NCBI GenBank assembly: GCA_963667375.1
Contig: OY763323.1
Coordinates: 496,001 to 560,000, forward strand
DNA: 64,000 nucleotides
Reading direction: 5' to 3'
DNA from: G963556115 sp963667375
GTDB lineage: Bacteria; Planctomycetota; SZUA-567
The notes below the pieces were generated by a model. The model ran no database searches and was not told the origin of the DNA. It saw nothing but the letters and a program-made list of their open reading frames with translations. A program made the translations under genes and the position numbers. Shown here piece by piece: positions 16,256 through 26,522 of the stretch; position 1 is the first letter of the stretch, and every line of letters begins with the position of its first letter.

Positions 16256-17643
16256 AATACTCTCCCGGCATACTCAGGGCGCGGAGTTTCATTCTCACCT
16301 GCAAGATGCTCCCACTGTGTCAGCCAGAGCTGGGCAAATTTACCGGCAACCCTGCCGCTCAAAGACAACTCCTCACTATTAGCTATACTATCCAGCCAGA
16401 TACAGCGAGCACCAAAGATTCTTCCCCATATAATTGCTATCAGCCCAGGTAGCGCTCCGGTTGAGATAACCACATCAGGCCTTACCCGCAGCAGAATATA
16501 AAACAGCTGTACACAGACCAGCGGAATACGCCACTTACGCCAGCGGTTGACATCCGCTACTGTAAAGAATCTGCTACCCAGAACCGTGGCGCGATAATCT
16601 GCACGGGTTGAAACGAAACTGGTAGTATAAGAGCTAAAAACCTCATCCAGCCGGAGCAGCTGCTGCCAGTGTCCGCCGGAAGACGCAACCGCCAATACCT
16701 TTTTCCGTCCGGCACTGCCTTTCCCGGCCCAGGCACGCTTGAAGTGCAGCAAAGCACCGAAATGCTTTTGAAAAGCCGAACGCAACCCCGGCCTGATCAG
16801 AGAAGCGACACCAAAACCGGCAGATTTGATAAATACCTCACACCAGAGCAGAAGCCAGGCAATAACAGCCGCCAGCAGACCATTATGCTTACGCTGCAGA
16901 CGCACCTGTGCCTGTGAAAGCAGGAGTTTACGTGAATAATGCGTCTTATCGCCACTGGCCCCTCCCAGATGAATAATCTCACCAAGGGGAACAAACATTA
17001 CGCTATATCCGCCATCTTTAAAACGCCGGCACCAGTCAGTCTCTTCACCATAAAAAAAGAAGTTCTCATCCAGCACTCCAATACGCTGGGTAGCCACAGC
17101 CCGGACAAGCAAAAAACAGCCGGTAATACTGTCTACCTCCCGTTCCGAGTCCCGCAACCATCCCTGCAGGCGCTCCCTTCTGAAAAATGGAGATTCCGGA
17201 AAAACCCGTCCCAGACCCGTGGCCTGAATAGCCAGATTGAAAAGCGAAGGCCACATAAAGCAGGTCTGCTGCAAAGACATATCGGAATTCAACACCCTGC
17301 ATCCGAGCATGCCTGCCTCGGGATTTTGCCGCATATAGCCTATAGCTGCCGGAAGTACACTATCCAGCAGCAACGTATCAGAATTCAGCAACAGCCAGAA
17401 CTCCCCCCGTGCCACCTCAAAGCCCTGATTATTCGCTGCCGCAAAGCCGCGGTTTTCAGTATTGGCCAGCAGTACAACCTCAGGAAACTCTCCAGCAACC
17501 ATCTCAACCGAACCGTCAACCGAAGCATTATCGACGACAATAACTTCAAGCTCCACCCCGGACGCGAACTCAAATACACTTTTCAGACAATTGCGCAATA
17601 TTTCTCTGGTGTTATAGCTGACAATAATTATCGAGAGTTCCAT
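16252..17643 (-). CDS. Fusion of GT2 glycosyltransferase and Alg14/PssD-like domain
   Basis: A 463-residue two-domain protein. Residues 1-300 are a GT-A family 2 transferase of the rhamnosyltransferase type: SIIIVSYNTREILRNCL, VIVVDNASVDGS, the DxD-like LLLNSDT, and FFFYGEETDWCRRF. Residues about 315-463 are Alg14/PssD-like: KVLAVASSGGHWQQLLRL, SFVSTRADY, RPDVVISTGALPGL and the CIWLDSIANSEELSLSGR block that contacts the Alg13 partner. The two are usually separate genes. The Alg13-like partner is encoded next with a 4-nt overlap. The fusion would bring two successive sugar additions together at the membrane. Confidence 0.85.
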   Translation of the reverse strand: MELSIIIVSYNTREILRNCLKSVFEFASGVELEVIVVDNASVDGSVEMVAGEFPEVVLLANTENRGFAAANNQGFEVARGEFWLLLNSDTLLLDSVLPAAIGYMRQNPEAGMLGCRVLNSDMSLQQTCFMWPSLFNLAIQATGLGRVFPESPFFRRERLQGWLRDSEREVDSITGCFLLVRAVATQRIGVLDENFFFYGEETDWCRRFKDGGYSVMFVPLGEIIHLGGASGDKTHYSRKLLLSQAQVRLQRKHNGLLAAVIAWLLLWCEVFIKSAGFGVASLIRPGLRSAFQKHFGALLHFKRAWAGKGSAGRKKVLAVASSGGHWQQLLRLDEVFSSYTTSFVSTRADYRATVLGSRFFTVADVNRWRKWRIPLVCVQLFYILLRVRPDVVISTGALPGLIAIIWGRIFGARCIWLDSIANSEELSLSGRVAGKFAQLWLTQWEHLAGENETPRPEYAGRVL

Positions 17644-17645
17644 TA

Positions 17646-19052
17646 TCAGATCCAGCCTCCAGTATTTCCGCTCTGTTCATCACCGGAACTTATCCAGCCC
17701 CCGGTTTCACGACGCTTCTTCTTTTTATCATCACCGGAGAATAGCCGTTTTGACACCTTCTTAACAGCAGCCTCACCGGCAGAAACGGGGCATATTCCGA
17801 GACTCACGGTAATCCCCAGTGAAAGATAGAACAAGACCTTGGCCTGACCAAAAACCGACAGTGAAAAGAAGATAGCACACTGCATAAAAAGCACCACCCA
17901 CATGTTCCAAGTCACAAAGCGTTCAGAAAAATCATCCTTCGCCTCACGTGTGCGTTTCTGCAGCGTATACATGATATAGGTTATCAGCAGAATAAAGAGC
18001 GCGAATGCCACAAAACCACCACGTACACCCTGCAGAATAAATTCATTGGTTACATCGCCCAGGCCCCGTCCCCAGAGGTCGGTATTACGGAATCCCAGAA
18101 AAAACCAGTCACTGACATTGGTAAGAAATGCATTGATAAGACGATACCGATGATCACCGGTCGACCCGCCAACAACATTAAAGCGGGCAATCAGCTGCCA
18201 TACCGGCGCACGCATATAAATATGCAGCGCCACCACACAGGTAATAAACCCGGTAACGATATGAAAAATTCGATAGCGGACAAAATAAAAGCACCAGCCG
18301 AATAATCCCGCCATAACTCCCAGCACCGGCGTACTTGAAGCCGTCGCCGCAACAATCAGCAGACTGCAGGCGGTTCCGGTAACAGCAATCTTACGATGTA
18401 TACCCTTCTTATCATAGAGTGTCGCCATAAACGGTATAGCCACACCCCAGAAATAACCGGCAATCAGCGGGTGTGAAAACGCCCCTTCACAACGCAAACG
18501 TCCGTCTCTGATCCAGGTTATAAAATCAACCCCGCCGAAAACCGAAAAATAGTTTTTACCGGTTGTCCACTCAATGGCGAAGAAAACCGCTGTAGGCAAG
18601 GCAATAAGCGAGAGCTGCCTGCCGAACTGCTTAATATCATCGATGTTTCTGATAAACACCCGTGCCATAAAATAAAATCCGCACGCTGTAAACGCTTCAC
18701 CAAGCTGATAGATAATAGCTTCACGCCTGCCCCACTGTAAAGAATAAATAAAACCTCTGGCAAACAGCCACATTAGCAGCAGCATATCAGCCTTACAGAA
18801 ACGATACCCCTTATGCTCACCCTTGATAAAAATTCTGAACCAGGTGGTCAGGATTATAAGCCTTGAAAAATTAAAATCCAAACCTGCAATAGTGATACGC
18901 TGAGCATTAGAGACAAAACACAAAATCATAAAGATCGGGATAAAGACCCAGTCCCGTTTTAACAGCAATATCAAAAAGGCGCATGTGAAAAACACAAATG
19001 CGCCCAGAGGATGTATTACCGTTGAATTATAATTCCAAACCTCTTTAAACAT
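17646..19052 (-). CDS. O-antigen ligase/Wzy-like polysaccharide polymerase
   Basis: A 468-residue integral membrane protein with about ten hydrophobic segments and a large periplasmic loop (about 180-210 and 290-330) that contains conserved Arg/His residues (RDGRLRCEGAFSHPLIAGYF). This is the hallmark of the Wzy/O-antigen ligase superfamily, which polymerises lipid-linked repeat units on the periplasmic side. The C-terminal 40 residues are charged and Gly/Ser-rich (SGDDKKKKRRETGG, then two GGWI repeats) and are probably cytoplasmic. It lies between the co-polymerase gene and the glycosyltransferases of the operon, the expected place for the polymerase. Confidence 0.8.
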   Translation of the reverse strand: MFKEVWNYNSTVIHPLGAFVFFTCAFLILLLKRDWVFIPIFMILCFVSNAQRITIAGLDFNFSRLIILTTWFRIFIKGEHKGYRFCKADMLLLMWLFARGFIYSLQWGRREAIIYQLGEAFTACGFYFMARVFIRNIDDIKQFGRQLSLIALPTAVFFAIEWTTGKNYFSVFGGVDFITWIRDGRLRCEGAFSHPLIAGYFWGVAIPFMATLYDKKGIHRKIAVTGTACSLLIVAATASSTPVLGVMAGLFGWCFYFVRYRIFHIVTGFITCVVALHIYMRAPVWQLIARFNVVGGSTGDHRYRLINAFLTNVSDWFFLGFRNTDLWGRGLGDVTNEFILQGVRGGFVAFALFILLITYIMYTLQKRTREAKDDFSERFVTWNMWVVLFMQCAIFFSLSVFGQAKVLFYLSLGITVSLGICPVSAGEAAVKKVSKRLFSGDDKKKKRRETGGWISSGDEQSGNTGGWI

Positions 19053-19092
19053 ATATTCACTCTACCGATATTATGCCGGAATCCGTATCAGG

Positions 19093-21399
19093 TCACAGTT
19101 TTATGTCGATAACCTCAACCGAATCATCTTCAGAATCCTCGGAATTAACTCCGGAATTAGCCTCTTCAGAATCAGCAACGACCACCGAACTGTCTTGCTG
19201 CGAATCAGGATCATATTCCCCACGCTTTCTTACCTGACGCTTTCTGCCTTCACGCAGCAGCATGCGGGAAAACAGCGAATTATTATTCTTAGCACCGCCA
19301 CCATACTCCTCAAGCAGATCCTTGTAATATCCGCTCTCAGGGTATACAACCGCACGGTTCATCACGATACCGATATTGTCCGATATCGGGCGTACACCAT
19401 TCAGAGCCCGCAGCATCTCGAAAAAGGTTACACCTTCCGCCTCAATAACCAGCAGTGTCGCATCACAGAATCTGGCCATCATCTCAGCATCTGCAGATAA
19501 GAGAACCGGCGGCGTATCATAAATTACGATATCATACAGACCGCTTATCTCTTTATAGTGTTCTGACCAGTCTGCCTTGGACGGCAGCAGGGTCTCGCCA
19601 AGAATATTACCAGCACGGATACGATCCGGAAGACGCTGCTTCAGATCTCCAGGTATAATACAATTCTTAACCGGTACCGAATCACGCAGAATATCAATAA
19701 ATCCGGGATGATCAATGCCGCCGTAACGTGAATCAGGCTTGAATATATTCGCTTCAATCAGCAGCGCTTTAACTCCAAGATACGCCAGCTCATTACAGAG
19801 CAGGAATGAGAGCTCGGTCGAACCGCCTCCGGCCTTTGCCGAAGTGAATTCAAAATGCACCAGATCATCCTTCCGGCCTTTGGCCAGTATCGCCAGCGCC
19901 AGTCGCCGCAGCTGATCCCGCGCCAATTCCCGGTATTGTTTATCACCATGTTCAAGAATACACCCCAGAGGCGGATTCTTTGCCGCCAGAAAGACGTCAC
20001 TCGGAGTCATAACCCACGGGTTGAAGGCATCCAGCATACACGGAATACCAATTCCGATAAGCAGCCCCAGGAAGAAAATTGCCACAAAGACCTTCATGCG
20101 GTTTTTATGATCCGGCACCTCAGGATACCTTGCATATGAAGACATCTCTATCATACCCGGAGCATTCTCCTCAGTTGCAAACATATCCAGCTTATTATCG
20201 ATAGTCACCAGCTGATCACTTATACGATCCATCTCAACCTTGATACTTGACGCCTGATCATATAGCGAATTATACTTCTGCATCTGCTCCTGCATCTTGG
20301 CGAGTTTTCCGCGCAGTTCATCCTCAAGCTGAGCAGTCTCCGTAGCGGTATACTTTGAGTCTTCAAGTTTTGCCGCCATCTGCCGCTTTATTTTATCGAT
20401 ACTGTCGGTTATTATCTTCTCACGCAGATCTTTATACTCCCGCTCACGCATTGAAAGCTGTTCTTCAAGCCGCTTACGCTTAGGGTGATTCGGTTTCATA
20501 TTATTGATTACCGACTGGAGTGAAACCTTCTGCTCCAGCAGCGATGAATAGGTTGAGTGCAGCAGATCATTCTTCTCCGCTTCCAATTCGGCCATCTTCC
20601 GTAACTCATCAGGAGTATAGGTAGTAATAGTTTTCTGAAGCGCCTCATATGCGGCTTTGGCCTTGGCACTGGCCACCCCTGCATCATAGATTGCAATATG
20701 CAGGGCATCGACCTGCTGTCTGAAAGGGTCCTCCTGTTTATTCATCTCGGTCGCCGCAATACCCATACCTTCCGCTATTTTCGCCTTCTGAGCTGAAAGA
20801 TCACGTAACTTGGAGTATAACTCACGCCGTCTGCGGGTAAGATTGGCAATACGTTCATCCTTACCTTCAATACCTTCACCGCGCACTCTGAACAGATAAG
20901 CATCAGCTACTGCGTTTACAGTCTCCGCGAGTCCATCTGGACGATCACCCATAAGTGAGATACCAACCATATTAGACTTATCCATTCTGGCGATAACCAG
21001 AGCACTATTCAGATTTTCAACTGCCGCAGTAGCAGAGGGCTTCTTCCAGAAAAAGACCGTACTCTTCCAGCCCATGGGTTTATCCCACATCTCAGCCTTT
21101 TTACCGAGTCTGAGCAGCGCATCCTTGAGCACCTCGTAACTGGACATTATAAATATCTGATTCTGCACAAAAGACTGATAATTATTTATATGCAGATCTG
21201 AATCAGCGGAAAGATTCGACCTCTGCTGTGAAGCGATATAGATCAGCGCCTTGGCCTCATATAAAGGCTTGGTATACCAGGCTGCAGTTACAGCGACAAT
21301 TGAAAAAATAGCAATTGTCAGAGATGCCGACAATATATGCCGCTTAAAACTTTTAAATGGTTGCAAAGGCCGTACAAAACCAAAACTAGTTCTAGCCAT
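19093..21399 (-). CDS. Wzc-like chain-length determinant/BY-kinase-like protein with degenerate ATP site
   Basis: A 768-residue polysaccharide co-polymerase. A Wzz domain with transmembrane segments near 22-44 and 428-450 flanks a long periplasmic coiled coil (about 190-400). A cytoplasmic tyrosine-kinase-like domain occupies about 470-690. Its Walker A reads SAKAGGGSTELS (about 518-530) without the invariant Lys, and Walker A' reads ALLIEANIFKP instead of a D-x-D/N pattern; Walker B (DIVIYDTPPVL) remains. No C-terminal Tyr cluster is present; the tail is acidic. It probably still controls chain length or export but may not phosphorylate itself. An AGAAGAGG site precedes the ATG. Confidence 0.85.
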   Translation of the reverse strand: MARTSFGFVRPLQPFKSFKRHILSASLTIAIFSIVAVTAAWYTKPLYEAKALIYIASQQRSNLSADSDLHINNYQSFVQNQIFIMSSYEVLKDALLRLGKKAEMWDKPMGWKSTVFFWKKPSATAAVENLNSALVIARMDKSNMVGISLMGDRPDGLAETVNAVADAYLFRVRGEGIEGKDERIANLTRRRRELYSKLRDLSAQKAKIAEGMGIAATEMNKQEDPFRQQVDALHIAIYDAGVASAKAKAAYEALQKTITTYTPDELRKMAELEAEKNDLLHSTYSSLLEQKVSLQSVINNMKPNHPKRKRLEEQLSMREREYKDLREKIITDSIDKIKRQMAAKLEDSKYTATETAQLEDELRGKLAKMQEQMQKYNSLYDQASSIKVEMDRISDQLVTIDNKLDMFATEENAPGMIEMSSYARYPEVPDHKNRMKVFVAIFFLGLLIGIGIPCMLDAFNPWVMTPSDVFLAAKNPPLGCILEHGDKQYRELARDQLRRLALAILAKGRKDDLVHFEFTSAKAGGGSTELSFLLCNELAYLGVKALLIEANIFKPDSRYGGIDHPGFIDILRDSVPVKNCIIPGDLKQRLPDRIRAGNILGETLLPSKADWSEHYKEISGLYDIVIYDTPPVLLSADAEMMARFCDATLLVIEAEGVTFFEMLRALNGVRPISDNIGIVMNRAVVYPESGYYKDLLEEYGGGAKNNNSLFSRMLLREGRKRQVRKRGEYDPDSQQDSSVVVADSEEANSGVNSEDSEDDSVEVIDIKL

Positions 21400-21425
21400 T
21401 ATAATCCTCTTCTAATTCACAGATA

Positions 21426-23204
21426 CTAAAACCCGATACTACTGGGGGAAGATTTATCCCGCAATAATCCGGTAATACCCGACACAAACTGTTTTAAATC
21501 CTCTTCTCTGTAAGCAATCACCCGGTAAATAGACCACTCGCGCACCTCACCTTCCAGACGCGCCAGCAGATCTTCACCCAGCATCCTCACATAATTTGCT
21601 TTTATTGCCTTACCATCAAAGAACCAGAAGGCAAACCAGCGGATCTCCTCTCCATTACGGAGTTCCATAACCGTTATCGGAATTTCCCCGCCATTTGCAT
21701 CAGTAAAACTAAGAGTTTTTTTACTGAGAATTACCCAGCCGGCCCCAGTAAGACAGTATTCAGGAGGATGAAGCCGGTGCCGGTCACGTCCGGAGAAATT
21801 ATAAAAAAATTCTACAGGAAGAGCATAGTCACTGGTATATACCCAGAGCTGCGCAGCGGTTCCACCAAGCAGTTCACGGGTTTGCGCTGATATTTCGACC
21901 TTTTTCCCCTTCCAGGTCTCGACTGCTGCCGGAACCTCTGCAAAGAGCCGGTACTCAACATTTCCGGTTGGATGAGCCGGTTGTGACTCCATTCCCTGCC
22001 ATAAAAGTTCAGCACCGGTAAAGATCAACAGCAGAATCCCTGTAACCGTACTGCGCCGCCACCGCAGATCAGCTGCACCAACAGCCTCCGTACCGGCCTT
22101 GCCGGCTGCACCGCGAAAACTCCTGCGCTTTAAAAACAGATAGAGTAGAGTTAAAACCACTGCCAAAAATACGCGCAACAAAAACAGCTCAGCCCAGTTA
22201 TATCCACTACCGGCAAAGATAAACTGTTTAAGCACCAACGGGACTCTAGGAAAACTAAGAGCAAAAATAAACAATAAAGGTAATGTCTGCAGCAATTCCC
22301 GCCAGCCGGCAAACAGCAACAGACACCCGGCAACAAATACCAGCAATCCTCCGCCCTGTACCGCAACAAATCCCAGCCGGTCAAAAACAAGTACCGAAAT
22401 CAGCCCTGCGCTTAATAGCAAATAACCGACTACAGCAGTTGACCATCCAGAATCAGTCAAATCCTCTCCAGTCGCTGCGGACCTATTTTTACAGCCAATG
22501 CCAAACAGCAACAGCGACAACAGAGCGAAGATCCAGGCATAGCGATTATACGGATTCCACTCCGCCCCCAGCCAGCTTTTACCCATTACCGAGAGAAACG
22601 GAAAAAATATTATAGCAACCAGCACCAATTTAAAGCTTAATGCCAGAAAAGACTCCATAAAATTCCAACAGCGCAAAAGTATAACATACCGGCATACCTG
22701 CCAGAAACAAAGCAGCGCCAGAGCAAAGGCGACCACCCCGATAAACTGGTGCGCAAAGGTGTCCTCCTGAAGTCCGCTGCCGGCTTGAATACTAGCAAGC
22801 ATCAGCGCACTCACCCGTAAGCCATTAGCAACCAACGCAATCGGGATGGAGACGAGTACCGCCAGCACCTTCTGCGTCAGAGTAAGACCGCCCCAGATAC
22901 CGGCGAGAATGATAGCGGCCGCTATCATCTGCTGCAACGTCTTTGAACCGCTGCAGGCAAGATCCACATTAAAACGGAAGGTTCCAACAACCAGACTTGT
23001 CCCTTCTCGAATAACATCATACCCGCAACATGACACTACAAATTCAGAAATACTGGTAGAAAGCACCCGCAGCGGCATGGCAATAAAATCATTGATCCAG
23101 GCTTCAAATATCAGTAAAAAGACCCCTGCACCCAGCAGGCTGTAGAGCAGTCTGATATACAGCAGCATTCCTGCAGGATGGTGCTGTCCCTTAACCTTCA
23201 GCAT
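21426..23204 (-). CDS. Exosortase fused to EpsI (DUF3485) domain
   Basis: A 592-residue membrane protein. The first ~170 residues are an exosortase, the transpeptidase-like enzyme that cleaves PEP-CTERM tails: the catalytic triad is Cys84 (DLACSGSK), Arg130 (ANGLRVSA) and His152 (FAHQFIG). A second multi-helix block (about 185-375) follows. The last ~170 residues are an EpsI/DUF3485 domain (WVYTSDYALPVEFFYN, HRLHPPEYCLTGAGW). ATG 23204 is chosen because GGAGG is spaced 8 nt from it; an upstream ATG at 23219 has weaker support. It lies between the TPR protein and the Wzc-like gene. Its likely substrate is encoded about 5 kb away in the divergent unit. Confidence 0.88.
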   Translation of the reverse strand: MLKVKGQHHPAGMLLYIRLLYSLLGAGVFLLIFEAWINDFIAMPLRVLSTSISEFVVSCCGYDVIREGTSLVVGTFRFNVDLACSGSKTLQQMIAAAIILAGIWGGLTLTQKVLAVLVSIPIALVANGLRVSALMLASIQAGSGLQEDTFAHQFIGVVAFALALLCFWQVCRYVILLRCWNFMESFLALSFKLVLVAIIFFPFLSVMGKSWLGAEWNPYNRYAWIFALLSLLLFGIGCKNRSAATGEDLTDSGWSTAVVGYLLLSAGLISVLVFDRLGFVAVQGGGLLVFVAGCLLLFAGWRELLQTLPLLFIFALSFPRVPLVLKQFIFAGSGYNWAELFLLRVFLAVVLTLLYLFLKRRSFRGAAGKAGTEAVGAADLRWRRSTVTGILLLIFTGAELLWQGMESQPAHPTGNVEYRLFAEVPAAVETWKGKKVEISAQTRELLGGTAAQLWVYTSDYALPVEFFYNFSGRDRHRLHPPEYCLTGAGWVILSKKTLSFTDANGGEIPITVMELRNGEEIRWFAFWFFDGKAIKANYVRMLGEDLLARLEGEVREWSIYRVIAYREEDLKQFVSGITGLLRDKSSPSSIGF

Positions 23205-23271
23205 CGGAAATGCCTCCATATGCCCTCATCATACCCACATCCCGGACAATTTCTGCAGTAGAGGATTGTAC

Positions 23272-26200
23272 CTACTCAATACGTTCAAGCTTTTCACGGG
23301 CTTCCTTCTTTAATTCAGGTGTACTTCTTTCCGCCTGCTCAGCATTCAGATAGGCTTTCTTGGCCTCAGAACGTACCTTCTTTCCTTCCCAGGCATCACC
23401 CAGACGGAGATACAAACTTGGTTCAAGTCGGAAGAGCACAGGATTTTTACGGAGTACTTCAATTGTCTTATCAAATTTTCCAAATTTATTGAAGGCCGTA
23501 GTACAGGTATCAAGAAGCATCAGATCTTCCGGATACAGCTTGAGCGCCTTATCCGCTTCAGCCATTATATCAGCCTCTGAAGTTTTCTGAGAATGCAGAC
23601 TGGCCCAGATATAATTATTGAGCAGATGCTTTTCATCAGGAACCAGTTCCAGCCCACGCTTATAAATCAGCTGCGCCAGATCCGGCTTCTGCGCTTCATC
23701 AGCCATAATGCCAAGAGTCATAAGGGTTCTGGGTTTAAAATTAAACTTCTTCAATCCCTTGACTATATACTCATTATCAGTAGCAGTGGCCTGCGGATCT
23801 TTGATTATAAGCTCGACTATTCTGAACTGAATTTTCGGAGAATCAGAGTACTGCTCAAGTTTCTTTATCGCTTCCTGCGTTTTATTCTCAGCCGCCAGGA
23901 TCTGCGACTCCAGCAGTAGCCGGTCGTTCTGCTCAATATCCGGGGACTCTCTGAGTGCTTCATAAGCAGCTTCGAGTTTATTCTGCTGTAATAGGAGCAT
24001 TACCCGGGCATGCTCGAATAAGGCATTATCCTTACCGGTCTTCACACCTACAGCCGTTATCTTTGCAGCCTCCTCCAGACGTCCCAACCGCACCAGAATA
24101 TCGATTTTCTGCTGTAAAAATAATGGCAGATCTGGGCGCAGCTGCAGACACCTGTCAATTGTTGCAAGAGCTTTTTCCGCCTCATTCTGAGCTAGCTGAC
24201 ACCGGCTGAGTAAAAACAGCGCATCAATATTTCTAGGATACTTGTTCAAAACATCGTCAAGCATCAGTTCAGCCGAAGCATTATTCCCGGCTACAATATC
24301 CACATTGGCAATTATAATCTTCGGGCGCACCAGTTCAGAAGAGATCGCCAAGGCTCTTTCAGCGATAAACTTCGCCTGCTGATACTGATTATGCTTGAGC
24401 AGAATAGATGCCAGTTCCACATAAGCCCGTATCAGCTTCGGATTATCATCAATCGCCTTCTGAAACTGTACCGCAGCTTCTTCCTCGCGACCTTTAAGAG
24501 CCAGCAGCAGCCCGTATTCAACCCGCCACTGCCCTTTATCAACCGGCGTCCCATCGACCTTTGAAAAAACCTCCAAAGCCTTGTCATGCTCTCCCAGTCC
24601 ATACAGTGCCCGCGCTTTATAGGTCGCATCAATATTCTTTTCATTGACAATATCCAGCACCCCGTTGAACATGGCCAACTGCAGCATTGCTTCAGCCATA
24701 ACGGTATTCACACGGGCCTCATAAGTCGGTTCTACACCCTTTGCCAGCAGCTTCTCAAAAACATCCAATGCCGCCTGAGCGTTACCTTCCTCAAGATCAA
24801 GCACACCCTTACCGAGCATTATATCATCACTCTGACCATACTTCTTCTCAAGCACTGCCTGCGCTCCCTTACTGATCTCCGGGAATCCCGCCGGATACGC
24901 CACATCACGCAGCAGCATCAGGGTTTTTTTGGATATCATATGCCGGTTGTGCATCCGCCTTATAAGCTCAAAGCTGGCAAGATATTTTTTATCCGCCGCC
25001 AGCACTGAGGCCAGACGCTCAAGCAGATACCGTCCAGAACCAATAGTCTTATTTGCCCTGGCCGCGAGTGAATAATACTTTATTGACTCTTCATAATTTC
25101 TGATATCAGCATTATAATCCGCCTGGGTGAGCAGAACCACGACATTCTTGCCCAGGATATCCTCTGCCTCTGTGAGTTCCGCCCCAGCTCCAGTCTTATT
25201 CTGCAAACGGTCTATAAAGTACTGGGTAAGATTTCTCTCCCCCTCATAAAACCGGTCTTTACCTGAAGCAAAGAGCAGAAGCTTCTCAAGTCCGGCCTTG
25301 TCATTCTGTGCATATAGAATAGGATCCAGAAATAACCGCGCCTGATGGGCGGTACGGTTACTGCCCAGCTCGGAGAGCTCGGCATCAAAATATTTATGGA
25401 TCTTGCTGAGTTCCTCCAGAAACTCTTCACTGTCACGGGAATTCTCAGCCGCTATACGGTTGAAATCCTGAGCGACCAGTTCACTGAAAAGTGAAAGCTC
25501 AAAGATATCATTCTGATCCGCATCCATAACACTGCGTGTCCGCGGACTGAGCTTAGCAAGTAACGGTTTGAGTGCAGGATCATGCTTGAGCTTATCAATC
25601 ACATCTTCAGCAGACACGATATTATCCGCAGCAAAGCGGCTGGGATGTGCGATCTTCTCAAGAAATACCCTGGCGGTATTCAACTCATTATTCGCGAAAA
25701 GAATAATTGCATGTGAAAGAATAACAAAATCGGAAGCACCGTTTTTACTGGTATACTCCGTAAACAGCGCGTTTTCCTTATCCGGTTCGGCTTCAATGGC
25801 ATAAAGATTGGCCAGTATTATTTCACCGCCGTCACCAAGATAATCCTTTGCTTGCGCCTCCTCCAGGATCTTGATCGCTTTCATCGGTTCACGCAACGCC
25901 AGGAAATTTCTGGCGGTATACTCATAAATTGCCGGGTGCGGATCATTGGTAATAAGCCAGTTAAAGTACTCTTCAGCCTGCTCATACTTCTCCAGCTGAT
26001 AATAATAGAGAGCATAGAGCTTCTGACGGAGATTTTTCTCATCAATCTGACCGATAAGCTCCAAAGTGCGTTTGCGCTGTTCAAATTTTGGCAGAATTGA
26101 AGTAGCAACAAGTGAGAAAAGCACCTTCGGCTCCCGCACACCGCTGCCCCATATCTTCTCCAGAATCTGATTGGCTTCACCCTTTTTACCGGCTTTAATT

Positions 26201-26466
26201 GCAGCATCAGCCGCTTTCTTCAGCAGTGTCATGTTATCTGGGTCCTTGCCGCTGGCAGCCTTTATCGAGCGGAACGCCTTAAAGTTATCACCCATGCTGG
26301 AATAACTGAAATACTCCTTCATAAGCTCTTCTTTGGACTTATTCACACCATACTCAGAATTGCCCCCACGCCCGGTAAACTTATAATACCCGTACAGCGC
26401 GATTACCAGAATAATCACGAAAATAACAATTGCCGCAACAAATTTTAATCTGAATGATTTCCGCAT
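23272..26466 (-). CDS. Large TPR-repeat protein of the exosortase/EPS operon (PrsT-like)
   Basis: A 1064-residue protein with a single N-terminal membrane anchor (about 8-28) and, thereafter, an almost continuous array of TPR-like helix pairs, e.g. NPKLIRAYVELASILLKHNQ and PRNIDALFLLSRCQLAQNEA. It is anchored in the inner membrane with the repeats in the periplasm. Large TPR proteins of this type accompany exosortase-linked exopolysaccharide clusters (PrsT family) and are thought to scaffold assembly or export. It is 53-68 nt upstream of the exosortase gene and 57 nt downstream of the glycosylphosphotransferase gene. It has no lipobox, unlike classic PrsT. Confidence 0.78.
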   Translation of the reverse strand: MRKSFRLKFVAAIVIFVIILVIALYGYYKFTGRGGNSEYGVNKSKEELMKEYFSYSSMGDNFKAFRSIKAASGKDPDNMTLLKKAADAAIKAGKKGEANQILEKIWGSGVREPKVLFSLVATSILPKFEQRKRTLELIGQIDEKNLRQKLYALYYYQLEKYEQAEEYFNWLITNDPHPAIYEYTARNFLALREPMKAIKILEEAQAKDYLGDGGEIILANLYAIEAEPDKENALFTEYTSKNGASDFVILSHAIILFANNELNTARVFLEKIAHPSRFAADNIVSAEDVIDKLKHDPALKPLLAKLSPRTRSVMDADQNDIFELSLFSELVAQDFNRIAAENSRDSEEFLEELSKIHKYFDAELSELGSNRTAHQARLFLDPILYAQNDKAGLEKLLLFASGKDRFYEGERNLTQYFIDRLQNKTGAGAELTEAEDILGKNVVVLLTQADYNADIRNYEESIKYYSLAARANKTIGSGRYLLERLASVLAADKKYLASFELIRRMHNRHMISKKTLMLLRDVAYPAGFPEISKGAQAVLEKKYGQSDDIMLGKGVLDLEEGNAQAALDVFEKLLAKGVEPTYEARVNTVMAEAMLQLAMFNGVLDIVNEKNIDATYKARALYGLGEHDKALEVFSKVDGTPVDKGQWRVEYGLLLALKGREEEAAVQFQKAIDDNPKLIRAYVELASILLKHNQYQQAKFIAERALAISSELVRPKIIIANVDIVAGNNASAELMLDDVLNKYPRNIDALFLLSRCQLAQNEAEKALATIDRCLQLRPDLPLFLQQKIDILVRLGRLEEAAKITAVGVKTGKDNALFEHARVMLLLQQNKLEAAYEALRESPDIEQNDRLLLESQILAAENKTQEAIKKLEQYSDSPKIQFRIVELIIKDPQATATDNEYIVKGLKKFNFKPRTLMTLGIMADEAQKPDLAQLIYKRGLELVPDEKHLLNNYIWASLHSQKTSEADIMAEADKALKLYPEDLMLLDTCTTAFNKFGKFDKTIEVLRKNPVLFRLEPSLYLRLGDAWEGKKVRSEAKKAYLNAEQAERSTPELKKEAREKLERIE

Positions 26467-26522
26467 TATATAATATCCCGTTATCCAATTAATTACTCTA
26501 AATCCACAGGTTCAGAACCCGA

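Noticed and set aside
16939..17829. Long plus-strand open frame of nearly 300 codons
   Set aside because: It lies antisense to the GT2-Alg14 fusion and polymerase genes, has no recognisable domain and a composition typical of a mirror frame.
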